From Pseudomonas sp. Irchel s3b2 (lineage in GTDB: Bacteria; Pseudomonadota; Gammaproteobacteria; Pseudomonadales; Pseudomonadaceae), in NCBI RefSeq assembly GCF_900187445.1, contig NZ_FYEB01000010.1, positions 124,001-188,000 on the forward strand: 64,000 nt of DNA, read 5' to 3'. A program made the translations under genes and the position numbers. Under the pieces are notes generated by a model. The model was given only the letters and a program-made list of their open reading frames with translations, made no database searches and had not been told where the DNA came from. The stretch's first letter is position 1. Each line of letters begins with the position of its first letter. Positions 1 to 9,409 of this stretch are shown piece after piece.

Positions 1-138
1 GAAGTGGAGCGTGACTTCGGCATCCCGGTGATCAGCATTGTTTCGCTGAATCAGGTACTGGAATTCCTGGCCGATGATCCGCAGCTCAAGCAGCACCTGC
101 CTGCCGTCGAAGCCTACCGCACCCAATTCGGCGTGTAA
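1..138 (+). CDS. pyrE: Orotate phosphoribosyltransferase, C-terminal end (partial)
   Basis: The first 45 codons of the window read in frame 1 to a TAA stop at 136-138 and give the C-terminal end of PyrE. It includes the typical segment with [14 protein letters not shown] followed by a short charged tail ending in TQFGV. PyrE transfers orotate to PRPP to make OMP in pyrimidine synthesis. Only the 3' end is present; the catalytic PRPP loop lies outside the window. Identity is supported by position: pyrE lies a few genes from argB and algC in other Pseudomonas. A strong terminator follows at 289-332. Confidence 0.85.
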   Translation, partial: EVERDFGIPVISIVSLNQVLEFLADDPQLKQHLPAVEAYRTQFGV

Positions 139-164
139 CCGCATTCCCTGTGGGCGCGGGCTTG

Positions 165-258
165 GGTGGCGAGGGAGCTTGCTCCCGCTGGGCTGCGTAG
201 CAGACCCAAGGATTTTGTGAGTGCTGCGCACTCAAGCGGGAGCAAGCTCCCTCGCCAC
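165..258. repeat. REP-type inverted repeat
   Basis: The arms GGCGAGGGAGCTTGCTCCC and GGGAGCAAGCTCCCTCGCC face each other about 50 bases apart. This is a paired Pseudomonas REP element. The same family recurs at 46687-46777 and, in a C-rich variant, at 6020-6165. Confidence 0.85.
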
Positions 259-288
259 AAAAAGTGGATTGTCATAGGGATTGCAGGC

Positions 289-332
289 AAAAAAAGACCC
301 CGCTCAGCTAGGCTGTGCGGGGTCTTTTTTTT
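289..332. terminator. Bidirectional intrinsic terminator after pyrE
   Basis: The stem AGACCCCGC (295-303) pairs with GCGGGGTCT (317-325). An A-run precedes it and an eight-T run follows, so it can stop transcription from either side. It would end pyrE on the plus strand and any transcript of the small genes on the minus strand. Confidence 0.9.
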
Positions 333-462
333 GTCGGCGCAGTCTTCGCCATTTTCCTATCAACTTTAGCGCCATCCCCAGGTTGAACAGGGCAAACGCC
401 AGCAGCGCCAGGACAACTAACACGTAAAGCGTGTCGATCGTGACGAGATCTGCATGGCTCAG
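304..462 (-). CDS. Possible small membrane protein, start unclear
   Basis: A minus-strand reading frame encodes about 50 residues with one strong membrane segment (LYVLVVLALLAFALFNLGMA) followed by a basic tail (GKWRRLRRQKK). A good ribosome-binding site (GGAGG near 465) precedes an ATG at 455, but that ATG is in the wrong frame and stops after 12 codons. In-frame ATG starts lie only far upstream, inside the neighbouring zinc-ribbon gene. The 3' end runs into the terminator hairpin. It is either a real small gene with a non-ATG start (CTG at 462 taken here), a frameshifted remnant, or chance. I do not recognise a family. Confidence 0.2.
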   Translation of the reverse strand: MSHADLVTIDTLYVLVVLALLAFALFNLGMALKLIGKWRRLRRQKKDPAQPS

Positions 463-472
463 TCCTCCAGGA

Positions 473-730
473 TTATTTTTTGCTGCTGCTGAATGTCTCG
501 GCCTTTTTGATCCCGACGGGTTTATTGGCTTTCTCTGGGTACGGGTCAATACGGGCGTCGCCCTGACCAGTCAGAATTTTCCAGCCGTGTCGTGTATGTG
601 GTGTTTTCCGGAGTTGCGGGCACGGTGGCATCGAAGTCTTGGCCTGGTTCGAATACTCATGACCGCAATCGACGCAGGCATAGGTGCCAGGTGAAACATC
701 GCTGCCATATGGGACGTAGTCTTTTTGCAT
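473..730 (-). CDS. Small zinc-ribbon protein
   Basis: This 85-residue protein has a short N-terminal segment, then a CVDC knuckle (C19, C22) and a further Cys at 37 with His at 45, which fits a small zinc-ribbon fold. The middle holds a GWKILTGQGDA segment that I remember from conserved hypothetical zinc-ribbon proteins of Pseudomonas. The C-terminus is Lys/Ser-rich. Function is unknown; such proteins may bind nucleic acid or act as metal-bound adaptors, but nothing here decides that. It lies downstream of argB on the same strand, separated by a REP-like hairpin that probably ends the argB transcript. Confidence 0.7.
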   Translation of the reverse strand: MQKDYVPYGSDVSPGTYACVDCGHEYSNQAKTSMPPCPQLRKTPHTRHGWKILTGQGDARIDPYPEKANKPVGIKKAETFSSSKK

Positions 731-830
731 CGGTAGATCTCCTGTGGATTCAGGGAAGATCCTATGCAGATTGATTCTTTTGCGATGTCAGACGTTTCGC
801 CCAATAAGGTCAGGAATTTCTTGCGCGCAT

Positions 831-916
831 AAAAAAGATCGCAGACTTCGTCAGCTCCTACAGATTTTTCGTACATCCGAAATCCAAGGAGCTGCTGAAG
901 GCTGCGATCTTTTTAA
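831..916. repeat. Inverted repeat downstream of argB, terminator-like
   Basis: A left arm AAAAAAGATCGCAG and GTCAGCTCCTAC faces a right arm GGAGCTGCTGAAGGCTGCG and ATCTTTTT. The palindrome lies directly after the argB stop and ends in A/T runs on both sides, so it can act as argB's terminator. A sister copy is at 49539-49622. Confidence 0.75.
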
Positions 917-925
917 GGTTTTGAA

Positions 926-1831
<906 letters not shown>

Positions 1832-1853
1832 TCAGGGCTCCGGGTGTTTCAAA

Positions 1854-3251
1854 TCAAAACGGTAATTGGAGATCAGGTGCAACGCGTTTCAGCTGGACGT
1901 GGAATACATCCTTGATGCGCTGCAGTTCAGCCTCGTCATCGGCCTCGAAGCGCAGCACCAGCACCGGTGTGGTGTTGGAAGCGCGAACCAGGCCCCAGCC
2001 TTTGGCATAGTCGACTCGCACGCCGTCAATGGTGGTCAGGTCGGCGCCTTCACCCCATTGCGCATCGTGCAGTGCATCAATGATGCTGAATTTGCTCTCT
2101 TCGGTCACATGGATATTGATCTCTGGCGTAGAAATATCGTTCGGGAAGGTTGCGAACAGCTCTTCCGCGGTGGATTTTTCCTTGCTGAGGATCTCCAGCA
2201 GCCGCGCGGCGCTGTAAATACCGTCGTCGAAACCGAACCAGCGTTCCTTGAAGAAGATATGCCCGCTCATCTCGCCGGCCAACAGGGCGCCGGATTGTTT
2301 CATTTTCTTTTTGATCAACGAGTGACCGGTCTTCCACATCAGCGGCCGACCGCCATATTCCTTGATCAGCGGGATCAGGCGGCGGGTGCATTTGACGTCG
2401 AAGATGATTTCCGCGTCCGGGTTGCGCGCCACGACGTCGCGGGCGAACAGCATCAGCAGGCGATCAGGGAAGACGATGCTGCCGGTGTTGGTGACGACGC
2501 CTACACGGTCGCCGTCGCCGTCGAAGGCCAGGCCCAGGTCGGCGTTGGTTTCCTTGACCTTGGCGATCAGGTCCACGAGGTTCTCAGGCTTGCCCGGATC
2601 CGGGTGGTGGTTCGGGAAGTTGCCATCGACTTCGCAGAACAGCGGAATGACTTCGCAGTTCAGCGCTTCGATCAGTTGCGGGGCAATCACGCCGGCCGCG
2701 CCGTTACCGCAATCGACCACCACTTTCAGGCGGCGGGCGAGTTTGATGTCCTGGACGATTTCGGTGTTGTAGCGGTCGAGGATCTCGACCTTGGTGATGC
2801 TGCCCTTGCCGCTGCTCAGGTTGTTGGTCTTGAGGCGTTCGTGCAGGGCCTGGATCTGTTCGTTGGCCAGTGTGTCGCCGGCAATGACGATCTTGAAGCC
2901 GTTGTAGTTCGACGGGTTGTGGCTGCCGGTGAGCATCACGCCGGATTTGCCGGCCAGTACGTTGGCGGCGTAGTACAGCGCTGGGGTTGGCACCAGGCCG
3001 ACGTCGCTGACGTGGCAACCGCTGTCGGCCAGGCCCTGGATCAGTTGTTCCACCAGTTCCGGGCCGGACAGGCGACCGTCACGGCCGACGGACACGTTGG
3101 GTTCGTTCTGGGCCAGGCTCTGGGAGCCGATGGCGCGACCAAGCCAATAAGCTGTTTCAGCGTTCAAGAATTCCGGGACGGTGCCGCGAATATCGTAGGC
3201 GCGGAAAATGCTGTCGGGGAACTTGGGTGCGACTTGGGCTGGGGTGCTCAT
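1854..3251 (-). CDS. algC: Phosphomannomutase/phosphoglucomutase
   Basis: AlgC interconverts the 1- and 6-phosphates of mannose and glucose, and so feeds alginate, LPS and other exopolysaccharide synthesis. The catalytic phosphoserine loop is seen as TGSHNPSNYNG, the metal-binding loop as DGDGDRVGV, and the sugar-binding loop as GEMSGHIFFKER. The chosen ATG (3251) gives 465 residues, close to the known Pseudomonas enzyme. An upstream in-frame ATG at 3287 would add 12 unlikely residues. It lies between dut and argB, the usual Pseudomonas order. Confidence 0.96.
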   Translation of the reverse strand: MSTPAQVAPKFPDSIFRAYDIRGTVPEFLNAETAYWLGRAIGSQSLAQNEPNVSVGRDGRLSGPELVEQLIQGLADSGCHVSDVGLVPTPALYYAANVLAGKSGVMLTGSHNPSNYNGFKIVIAGDTLANEQIQALHERLKTNNLSSGKGSITKVEILDRYNTEIVQDIKLARRLKVVVDCGNGAAGVIAPQLIEALNCEVIPLFCEVDGNFPNHHPDPGKPENLVDLIAKVKETNADLGLAFDGDGDRVGVVTNTGSIVFPDRLLMLFARDVVARNPDAEIIFDVKCTRRLIPLIKEYGGRPLMWKTGHSLIKKKMKQSGALLAGEMSGHIFFKERWFGFDDGIYSAARLLEILSKEKSTAEELFATFPNDISTPEINIHVTEESKFSIIDALHDAQWGEGADLTTIDGVRVDYAKGWGLVRASNTTPVLVLRFEADDEAELQRIKDVFHVQLKRVAPDLQLPF

Positions 3252-3482
3252 TTCTGGAAATGCTCCATCTCTAAAGTGGCTGGACAAGCCTGCGAAAAAC
3301 TCGTTGGCTGGCTCAAACTGAAGGGTATGACGGCGTTTTCGGCAGAGAGTTCGTGGTGTGCAAAGGCCATGTCACCAGCGTCCTCGAGCGAATGCCCGGC
3401 CAATGCCTTGATTTTCGGCGGTAAACCTTTCAGGTGAGGTCTGCGCAATTTTTCGTCCTTGAAATACAAAATGCAGGTTTTT

Positions 3483-3505
3483 AGGCCGGGCAGCACGCCC
3501 GGCCT
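3483..3505. other. GC-rich hairpin between dut and algC
   Basis: AGGCCGGGC (3483-3491) pairs perfectly with GCCCGGCCT (3497-3505) around a 5-base loop, directly after the dut stop codon. On the minus (dut) strand no T-run follows, so it is not a classic terminator. It may weaken read-through into algC or protect the upstream mRNA. Confidence 0.5.
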
Positions 3506-3513
3506 CTTTGTAA

Positions 3514-3969
3514 TCAGTGGCTGCCGGAATGTCCGAACCCGCCGGTACCACGCTGGGTTTCGACGAACTCTTCAACCATTTCGAAATGCGCTTGAACCAC
3601 CGGTACCAACACCAATTGGGCCAGGCGTTCGCCTACCACCATGTTGAAATCGGTCTGGCCACGGTTCCAGCACGACACCATCAGCGGGCCTTGGTAATCG
3701 GAGTCGATCAAGCCGACCAGATTGCCCAGCACGATGCCGTGCTTATGACCCAGGCCGGAGCGCGGCAGAATCAGCGCCGCCAAACCTGGATCGCCAATGT
3801 AGACGGACAGGCCAGTCGGAATCAGCAGGGTTTCGCCCGGCTTGATGATGGTGTCTTTTTCCAGCATGGCGCGCAGGTCGAGGCCGGCGGAGCCTGGCGT
3901 GGCGTACTGCGGCAGCGGGAATTCGGTGCCGATGCGTGGGTCGAGGATTTTGGCTTGCAAAGCGTGCAT
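3514..3969 (-). CDS. dut: dUTP diphosphatase
   Basis: The trimeric dUTPase hydrolyses dUTP to dUMP and pyrophosphate, keeping uracil out of DNA. At 151 residues it has full family length. All five motifs can be seen: [10 protein letters not shown] (motif 1), [12 protein letters not shown] (motif 2), [11 protein letters not shown] (motif 3), [12 protein letters not shown] (motif 4) and the C-terminal arm [10 protein letters not shown] (motif 5). Its start lies 5 bp beyond the coaBC stop, so the two are almost certainly co-transcribed. Confidence 0.97.
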   Translation of the reverse strand: MHALQAKILDPRIGTEFPLPQYATPGSAGLDLRAMLEKDTIIKPGETLLIPTGLSVYIGDPGLAALILPRSGLGHKHGIVLGNLVGLIDSDYQGPLMVSCWNRGQTDFNMVVGERLAQLVLVPVVQAHFEMVEEFVETQRGTGGFGHSGSH

Positions 3970-3974
3970 GTAAA

Positions 3975-5183
3975 TTAAACCTGGTTCAGACGTTCGGCGA
4001 TAAAAGTGATCAGCTGGCGGGCAATCTTGCCCTTGCTGGTCTGGGCGAAAAGTGTGGCGTGTAGCTCGCGGTCGATCACGCTGCAGGCGTTTTCTTCGCT
4101 GTTGAAGCCAATGCTCGGGTTGGCGACGTCGTTGGCGACGATCAGATCGAGGTTCTTGTCTTTCAACTTGCGGGCAGCGTAATCGAGCAGGTGTTCGGTT
4201 TCGGCGGCGAAACCGACACTGAACGGACGGTCAGGACGGGTGGCGATGGTGGCCAGGATGTCTGGGTTGCGCACCATCTGTAGCAATAAGCCGTCGCCGT
4301 TTGTAGGGTCTTTCTTGAGTTTCTGTGGGGCGACGACTTCCGGACGGTAGTCCGCGACCGCAGCAGAGGCGATGAACAGGTCGCAAGGGATCGCCGCTTC
4401 GCAGGCGGCGAGCATGTCGCGGGCACTGACCACATCGATGCGCGTGACGCGATCCGGGGTCGGCAGGTGCACAGGGCCTGTGATCAGGGTCACGCGGGCG
4501 CCGGCTTCTACCGCGGCTTCGGCCAGGGCAAAGCCCATTTTCCCGGAGCTGTGGTTGGTGATGTAGCGCACCGGGTCGATGTTTTCCTGGGTCGGGCCGG
4601 CGGTGATGAGCACGTGTTTGCCGGTCAGCGCCTGACGCTGGAAGCAGTCTGCCGCGCACTGGGCGAGGTCGTTGGCTTCGAGCATGCGGCCCATGCCGAC
4701 GTCGCCGCAGGCCTGGCTGCCGGATGCTGGGCCGAAGACCTTGAGGTCACGGCTTTCGAGGGTTTGCAGGTTCGCCTGGGTCGCCGGGTCACGCCACATG
4801 GCCTGGTTCATTGCCGGGGCAACCGCGACCACGGCGTCGGTGGCCAGCACCAAAGTGGTCAGCAGGTCGTCGGCAATACCTTGGGCCAGGCGCGCGATCA
4901 GGTCCGCCGTGGCGGGAGCGATCAGCACCAGGTCAGCCCATTTGGCCAGCTCGATGTGGCCCATCGCGGCTTCGGCCGCCGGGTCCAGCAAATCGAGATG
5001 GACCGGATGCCCGGACAACGCCTGCATGGTCAGCGGAGTAATGAATTCGCTGCCGCCACGGGTCATGACCACGCGCACTTCGGCGCCCTGGTCGATCAGG
5101 CGGCGAACCAGCTCGGCGCTCTTGTAGGCAGCAATGCCGCCGCCGACGCCCAGAACGATGCGTTTCCGATACAGCCGCTGCAT
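3975..5183 (-). CDS. coaBC: Bifunctional phosphopantothenoylcysteine decarboxylase/synthetase
   Basis: CoaBC makes 4'-phosphopantetheine from phosphopantothenate and cysteine in coenzyme A synthesis. The N-terminal flavin-dependent CoaC half (residues about 1-190) shows [18 protein letters not shown], the PASANT-type loop as [11 protein letters not shown], the catalytic region with APAMNQAMW, and [13 protein letters not shown]. The C-terminal CoaB half begins near [18 protein letters not shown] and includes NHSSGKMG. The ATG at 5183 gives 402 residues and the usual [16 protein letters not shown] beginning; the ORF extends 23 codons further upstream without good support. It is divergent from radC. 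Confidence 0.96.
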   Translation of the reverse strand: MQRLYRKRIVLGVGGGIAAYKSAELVRRLIDQGAEVRVVMTRGGSEFITPLTMQALSGHPVHLDLLDPAAEAAMGHIELAKWADLVLIAPATADLIARLAQGIADDLLTTLVLATDAVVAVAPAMNQAMWRDPATQANLQTLESRDLKVFGPASGSQACGDVGMGRMLEANDLAQCAADCFQRQALTGKHVLITAGPTQENIDPVRYITNHSSGKMGFALAEAAVEAGARVTLITGPVHLPTPDRVTRIDVVSARDMLAACEAAIPCDLFIASAAVADYRPEVVAPQKLKKDPTNGDGLLLQMVRNPDILATIATRPDRPFSVGFAAETEHLLDYAARKLKDKNLDLIVANDVANPSIGFNSEENACSVIDRELHATLFAQTSKGKIARQLITFIAERLNQV

Positions 5184-5319
5184 AGGTCTGCCTTTCATTT
5201 CGTTGATGACTGCGTGGCGATACCCCCTCCCCAGGAGTGAAATCGCCCGCAAAAAAGATGGGCTACGATATCACAGCGACCGCTATGGAACAGCGGCGCC
5301 CACATTCCAGGGAGGTGCT

Positions 5320-5994
5320 ATGAGTATTCGTGATTGGCCGGCGGCGGAGCGGCCGCGGGAGAGGTTGCTTGAGTTGGGCTCGGGGAGTCTTTCGGACGCC
5401 GAACTGCTGGCGATTTTTTTACGAACCGGCGTGTCGGGTAAAAGCGCAGTTGATCTGGCTCGACACCTGCTGAATCAGTTTGGCAGCCTGCGCTCACTGC
5501 TAGAAGCTGATCAGGCTACGTTCAGCAGGCAATTAGGGCTTGGGCCAGCGAAATTCGCTCAGCTGCAAGCGGTACAGGAAATGGGCAGAAGGCATTTGGC
5601 CGAACGTGCGCGCCAAAAATCGGCACTGGAAAATCCGCAGGCGGTTCGTGACTACCTGAAATCGATGTTGCGTCACGAGCCTCACGAGGTGTTCGGGTGT
5701 CTGTTTTTGGATTCCAAGCATCAAGTGCTGGCGTTTGAGGCATTGTTTCGCGGCTCTATCGACAACACGAGCGTCCATCCCAGGCAGGTGGTCAAGCGCG
5801 CCCTGGCCCATAACGCCGCAGCGCTGATCCTGTGCCACAACCATCCGTCGGGTAACACCGACCCCAGTCAGGCCGACCGAATGCTGACCAAGCGCCTGCA
5901 AGAGGCGCTGGAGTTGATCGATGTGCGGGTGCTAGACCATTTCATCGTCGGTGACGGCGATCCGCTGTCCATGGCCGAGTATGGGTGGATGTAG
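5320..5994 (+). CDS. radC: RadC family JAB/JAMM-domain protein
   Basis: The 224-residue protein has the RadC layout: an N-terminal helix-hairpin-helix region (about 1-100), then a JAB1/MPN domain with the metal motif [14 protein letters not shown] near the C-terminus and an upstream catalytic Glu. The name radC is historic and its role in DNA repair is doubtful; the domain resembles zinc hydrolases. The start at 5320 has a strong GGAGG six bases upstream and gives the usual [17 protein letters not shown] beginning. It is divergent from coaBC across 136 bp, as in other Pseudomonas. Confidence 0.93.
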   Translation: MSIRDWPAAERPRERLLELGSGSLSDAELLAIFLRTGVSGKSAVDLARHLLNQFGSLRSLLEADQATFSRQLGLGPAKFAQLQAVQEMGRRHLAERARQKSALENPQAVRDYLKSMLRHEPHEVFGCLFLDSKHQVLAFEALFRGSIDNTSVHPRQVVKRALAHNAAALILCHNHPSGNTDPSQADRMLTKRLQEALELIDVRVLDHFIVGDGDPLSMAEYGWM

Positions 5995-6019
5995 GAGGAA
6001 GGGCGGGTTAAGCGAGTCC

Positions 6020-6165
6020 ATGTGGGAGCGAGCCTGTGGCGAGGGGGCTTGCCCCCGTTTGAGTGCGTAGCGCTCACAAGATTTTTGATGCATCAGAGAT
6101 TTTGGGGCTGCTTCGCAACCCAACGGGGGCAAGCCCCCTCGCCACAAAAGCCCGCTCCCACAGGT
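6020..6165. repeat. Nested REP-type inverted repeat
   Basis: Outer arms (GTGGGAGCG / CGCTCCCAC) enclose inner arms GGCGAGGGGGCTTGCCCCC and GGGGGCAAGCCCCCTCGCC. It fills the gap between the convergent radC and peptide-binding protein genes. Confidence 0.85.
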
Positions 6166-6178
6166 TTTGTGTTGGTGC

Positions 6179-7768
6179 TTATGGCTTGAGGACTACCTTC
6201 GAGTAATCCTGGCGACCAAACGGACTGACCTGATAGCCCTGCACATCCTTGCGTGTCAGCGCAAAGGCCGTCGGGTGCACCAGTGGCAGCCACAACGCCT
6301 GTTGCTGGATCTGCGCCTGAGCCTGTTCATAGAGCTTGGTGCGTACACCTTGCTCGCCGGTGGTCTTGCCGGCGCTGATCAGCTTGTCCAGGTCCTGGTT
6401 GCAGTAGCGGGCGAAGTTGGTGCCGGATTTGACCCCCGCACAGGAAAACTGCGGCGTGAGGAAGTTGTCCGGGTCACCGTTGTCGCCGGCCCAGCCCATG
6501 AATAACAGGTCGTGCTCGCCGGCCTTGGCACGGCGAATCAGTTCGCCCCATTCGATCACACGAATCTCGGCCTGAATGCCGATTTCCGCCAGATCGGACT
6601 GAAGAAGCTGCGCGCCGAGGCTTGGATTGGGGTTCAGCAGGCTGCCGGAAGGGCGGGTCCAGATGGTGGTCTGGAAACCATTCTTGAGCCCGGCCTTGGC
6701 CATGAGTGCCTTGGCCTTTTCGATGTCATGCGGGTAGCCCGGCAAACCTTTGGCGTAGCTCCAGGTATTGGGCGGATACGGGCCGTTGGCGGGTTCGGCG
6801 GTGTCTTCGAACACGGCTTTGACGTAGTTGGCCTTGTCGAACGCGAGATTGATCGCCTGGCGTACTTCAGGCTTATCCAGCGGCGGGTGTTGGCTGTTGA
6901 TGCCCACGAAGGCGGTCATGAAGGCGTCAGTCTTTTCGACTTTCAGGGTGGGTTCTTTCAGCGCGGCCTGTACGTCCAGCGGTTTGGGCGACAGGGCAAT
7001 CTGGCATTCGTTGCGGCGCAACTTCTGCAAACGCACGTTGGCATCGGGGGTGATGGCGAAGATCAGCGGGTCTATCGACGGCTTGCCGCGGAAGTAATCC
7101 GGGTTGGCCTTGTAGCGAATCGAGGCGTCTTTCTGGAAGCGCGTGAAAATGAACGGACCGCTGCCGATCGGCTGGCTGTTGAGCTTTTCCGGAGTGCCGG
7201 CCTTCATCAGTTGGTCGGCGTACTCGGCCGAATAGATCGAGGCGAAACCCATGCTCAGGGTTGGCAGGAAAGTCGAGTCCGGGTGATCGAGAGTAAAGCG
7301 GATGGTGAGCGGATCCAGTGCGTCGATCTTCTTGATCAGCGCGGGTAACTGCATCGACTGGGCATGCGGGAAGCCGCTTTGGGCGATCTTGTGCCACGGG
7401 TGCGCCGGGTCGAGCATGCGGTCGAAGCTGAATTTCACGTCTTCGGCGGTCAGGTCGCGCGTCGGGCTGAAGTACTCGGTGCGGTGGAATTTCACCTGCG
7501 GGTGCAATTTGAAGACGTAGGTCAGGCCGTCGGGTGTGACTTCCCAGCTGTCCGCCAGGCTGGGGATCACTTTGCCGCTGGCCGTATCGAAGTCCACCAG
7601 ACTGTTCATCAGCACGTCGGCCGAGGCGTTGGTAGTGGTCAGCGAGTTGTATTGCACCACATCGAACCCTTCCGGGCTGGCCTCGGTGCAGACGCTCAGG
7701 GCGGCGGCATGGGCCAAAGGGCTCAGTAGAAGCGGGGCGAGCAGCAGCGGTAGGGCAGCAAGGCGCAT
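6179..7768 (-). CDS. Family 5 extracellular peptide-binding protein of an ABC transporter
   Basis: This 529-residue protein starts with a Sec signal peptide (LLLAPLLLSPLAHAAA), followed by a DppA/OppA-type binding fold. Family marks include the N-terminal CTEASPEGFD, SLADSWEVTPDGLTYVFKL, LTAEDVKFSFDRMLDP, and VRQAINLAFDK with LFMGWAGDNGDPDNFL further on. It should capture di- or oligopeptides, or a related solute, in the periplasm. No permease or ATPase genes adjoin it, so it must use a transporter encoded elsewhere, as several DppA paralogues of Pseudomonas do. The gene position next to rpmB matches P. aeruginosa. Substrate is not determinable here. Confidence 0.9.
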   Translation of the reverse strand: MRLAALPLLLAPLLLSPLAHAAALSVCTEASPEGFDVVQYNSLTTTNASADVLMNSLVDFDTASGKVIPSLADSWEVTPDGLTYVFKLHPQVKFHRTEYFSPTRDLTAEDVKFSFDRMLDPAHPWHKIAQSGFPHAQSMQLPALIKKIDALDPLTIRFTLDHPDSTFLPTLSMGFASIYSAEYADQLMKAGTPEKLNSQPIGSGPFIFTRFQKDASIRYKANPDYFRGKPSIDPLIFAITPDANVRLQKLRRNECQIALSPKPLDVQAALKEPTLKVEKTDAFMTAFVGINSQHPPLDKPEVRQAINLAFDKANYVKAVFEDTAEPANGPYPPNTWSYAKGLPGYPHDIEKAKALMAKAGLKNGFQTTIWTRPSGSLLNPNPSLGAQLLQSDLAEIGIQAEIRVIEWGELIRRAKAGEHDLLFMGWAGDNGDPDNFLTPQFSCAGVKSGTNFARYCNQDLDKLISAGKTTGEQGVRTKLYEQAQAQIQQQALWLPLVHPTAFALTRKDVQGYQVSPFGRQDYSKVVLKP

Positions 7769-8037
7769 GGTCGGATTCCTTTACAGATCGAAGGCCCATC
7801 TGCAAGTGCAGTCTGGAAAAGGCTTACCCTAGTAGGCTCTTTTACAAATGACTATCCCCTTTTTCATTTTGAGGGGAGTATGGGCAACTGTTTTCGGTGA
7901 GTAGCGATTGAGGAAAACCCTGAATGGGCCCGTTGGCCGATTCTCTGCGACGAGCGGTCGTTCTCGGGGACAGCCTTTGTCCAAGGCGCTCGGCGCCCGA
8001 AAACCCAGGTTTTTATCAACTCAATGCACACCGGTTG

Positions 8038-8066
8038 TTGTTGCTCTCTAGTCTTTCTGGTATAAA
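8038..8066 (+). promoter_or_regulatory. Sigma-70 type promoter for rpmB-rpmG
   Basis: A -35 box TTGTTG (8038-8043) and a -10 box TATAAA (8061-8066) are separated by exactly 17 bp, about 150 bp upstream of rpmB. The long leader that follows could carry regulation of ribosomal protein synthesis, but I see no known structure. The rest of the 7769-8214 gap shows no gene. Confidence 0.6.
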
Positions 8067-8214
8067 GCAGCGCTCTTTTCTAGGGGCCCGGTTCCTTCAC
8101 TGTAGGTGTAGCCGGTAAGACCTCTAAAGAAACGCGGCGCCTGGCGCCAAATGACTGAGAGATTAAGCGGCCAACCCATGCCGGGTTGGGCATGTGGTTT
8201 TAGAGGGCTGAGGC

Positions 8215-8448
8215 ATGTCGAGAGTATGTCAAGTTACCGGTAAGGGTCCGGTGACTGGGAATAACATTTCCCACGCAAACAACAAAACCCGTCGTCGTTT
8301 CCTGCCGAACCTGCAGCATCACCGCTTCTGGGTTGAAGAAGAGAAACGTTTCGTGCGTCTGCGCGTATCTGCCAAAGGCATGCGTATCATCGACAAGCGT
8401 GGCATCACTGTCGTGCTGGCCGAAATCCGCAAAGCCGGCAAGATCTAA
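8215..8448 (+). CDS. rpmB: 50S ribosomal protein L28
   Basis: The 77-residue product is L28 (bL28) of the large ribosomal subunit. It starts with [16 protein letters not shown] and has the basic core [18 protein letters not shown]. It is full length and has no CXXC zinc pair beyond the single N-terminal Cys. rpmG follows 11 bp downstream in the usual two-gene operon, and a strong terminator closes the unit. Confidence 0.98.
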   Translation: MSRVCQVTGKGPVTGNNISHANNKTRRRFLPNLQHHRFWVEEEKRFVRLRVSAKGMRIIDKRGITVVLAEIRKAGKI

Positions 8449-8459
8449 GGGAGCTAATC

Positions 8460-8615
8460 ATGCGTGAATTGATTCGTTTGATTTCGAGCGCCGGTACTGG
8501 TCACTTCTACACTACCGACAAGAACAAGCGCACTACTCCGGACAAAATCGAGATCAAGAAATTTGATCCGGTTGTTCGTAAGCACGTGATCTACAAAGAA
8601 GGCAAAATCAAGTAA
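8460..8615 (+). CDS. rpmG: 50S ribosomal protein L33
   Basis: This 51-residue gene begins with ATG 8460 after a GGGAG site and ends with TAA 8613-8615. The product ([19 protein letters not shown] at the start, [14 protein letters not shown] at the end) is L33. It lacks the four zinc-ribbon cysteines, so it is the C-minus, zinc-independent form. It is co-transcribed with rpmB. Confidence 0.98.
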   Translation: MRELIRLISSAGTGHFYTTDKNKRTTPDKIEIKKFDPVVRKHVIYKEGKIK

Positions 8616-8633
8616 TTGATTTTTCCCTCTTAC

Positions 8634-8669
8634 AAAAAAGGCCCGTATCGCGAGATACGGGCCTTTTTT
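8634..8669 (+). terminator. Intrinsic terminator of rpmB-rpmG
   Basis: GGCCCGTATC (8640-8649) pairs with GATACGGGCC (8654-8663) around a short loop, with an A-run before and a T-run (to 8669) after. The symmetry allows it to work in both directions. Confidence 0.93.
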
Positions 8670-8700
8670 GTTGGCTGTGGGTTTTGTGTTGTCTGTCAGG

Positions 8701-8799
8701 GCCTCATCGCGGGCAAGCCACGCTCCCACAGGTTTTGTGATCGACACAGATCCTTGTGGGAGCGGCGGTGCGGCGATCCGACTTGCCCGCGATGAGGCC
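8701..8799. repeat. REP-type inverted repeat
   Basis: Outer arms GCCTCATCGCGGGCAAG and CTTGCCCGCGATGAGGC with inner CTCCCACA / TGTGGGAG form a typical paired REP element between the ribosomal protein genes and the cupin gene. Confidence 0.85.
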
Positions 8800-8819
8800 G
8801 GCCCAAACAGCACAAATCC

Positions 8820-9182
8820 TCAAGCCTTCTGTTCAAACACCACATAGATCTTGCGGCACGGCTCCAGCACTTCCCAAGTGCCTTTGAAACCGGCCGGGAT
8901 TACGAAACGATCGCCCACACGCAGGGTCTTGGCGTTGCCCTCGCCGTCGCGCAGTACTGAAACCCCCTGAACGATTTCGCAGTATTCGTGCTCGGTGTAG
9001 TTCACTAGCCACTGGCCGACTTCGCCTTCCCAAACACCTGCACTCATCTGGCCGCACGGGCTGTTGTAGTGGTTGTACACCGCTTGCTCGGGGTCGCCCT
9101 TGAGGACTTTCGCCGGGTCTGGTCGATAGCGATCGGGCTGGGTAGTGGCCTGGCTGAAATCGACGATATCCTGAATGCTCAT
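8820..9182 (-). CDS. Cupin-domain protein
   Basis: The 120-residue protein is a single-domain cupin. The C-terminal beta-barrel includes the motif region EYCEIVQGVSVLRDGEG and a second motif around GDRFVIPAGFKGTWEVLEP. The usual metal-binding His residues are mostly absent (only H in TEHEY is near), which fits the (S)-ureidoglycine-type cupin group found next to polyamine genes. It is divergent from the kauB-like dehydrogenase and neighbours it in P. aeruginosa too, so a role around polyamine or 4-aminobutyrate breakdown is plausible but unproven. A GGGGGAA site lies before the ATG. Confidence 0.8.
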   Translation of the reverse strand: MSIQDIVDFSQATTQPDRYRPDPAKVLKGDPEQAVYNHYNSPCGQMSAGVWEGEVGQWLVNYTEHEYCEIVQGVSVLRDGEGNAKTLRVGDRFVIPAGFKGTWEVLEPCRKIYVVFEQKA

Positions 9183-9409
9183 GCTGGTATTCCCCCGTGA
9201 TTGCGCTGGAAAATTGAAAGTCTATGTTTATTAAAATGAACATCGCAAGGCCGTTTGCCGGCCTTGTGTCAAATATATTGAAACTTCACCGGCCGCTGGT
9301 TTAGGGTAACGGTTGCCTTGAGCCGAAAAGCAGGCTGGCCGGGCAGAATTCCTGACAGTGCCCGCATAGAACGCGGGGCACTCGTATTCAATAAGAGGAG
9401 GACACTCGA

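Noticed and set aside
571-876. 101-residue minus-strand ORF overlapping the zinc-ribbon gene
   Set aside because: Out of frame with the better-supported zinc-ribbon gene and running through the repeat after argB.
1866-3437. 523-residue plus-strand ORF opposite algC
   Set aside because: Antisense to algC, which has all catalytic motifs; no ribosome-binding site and composition typical of a shadow frame.
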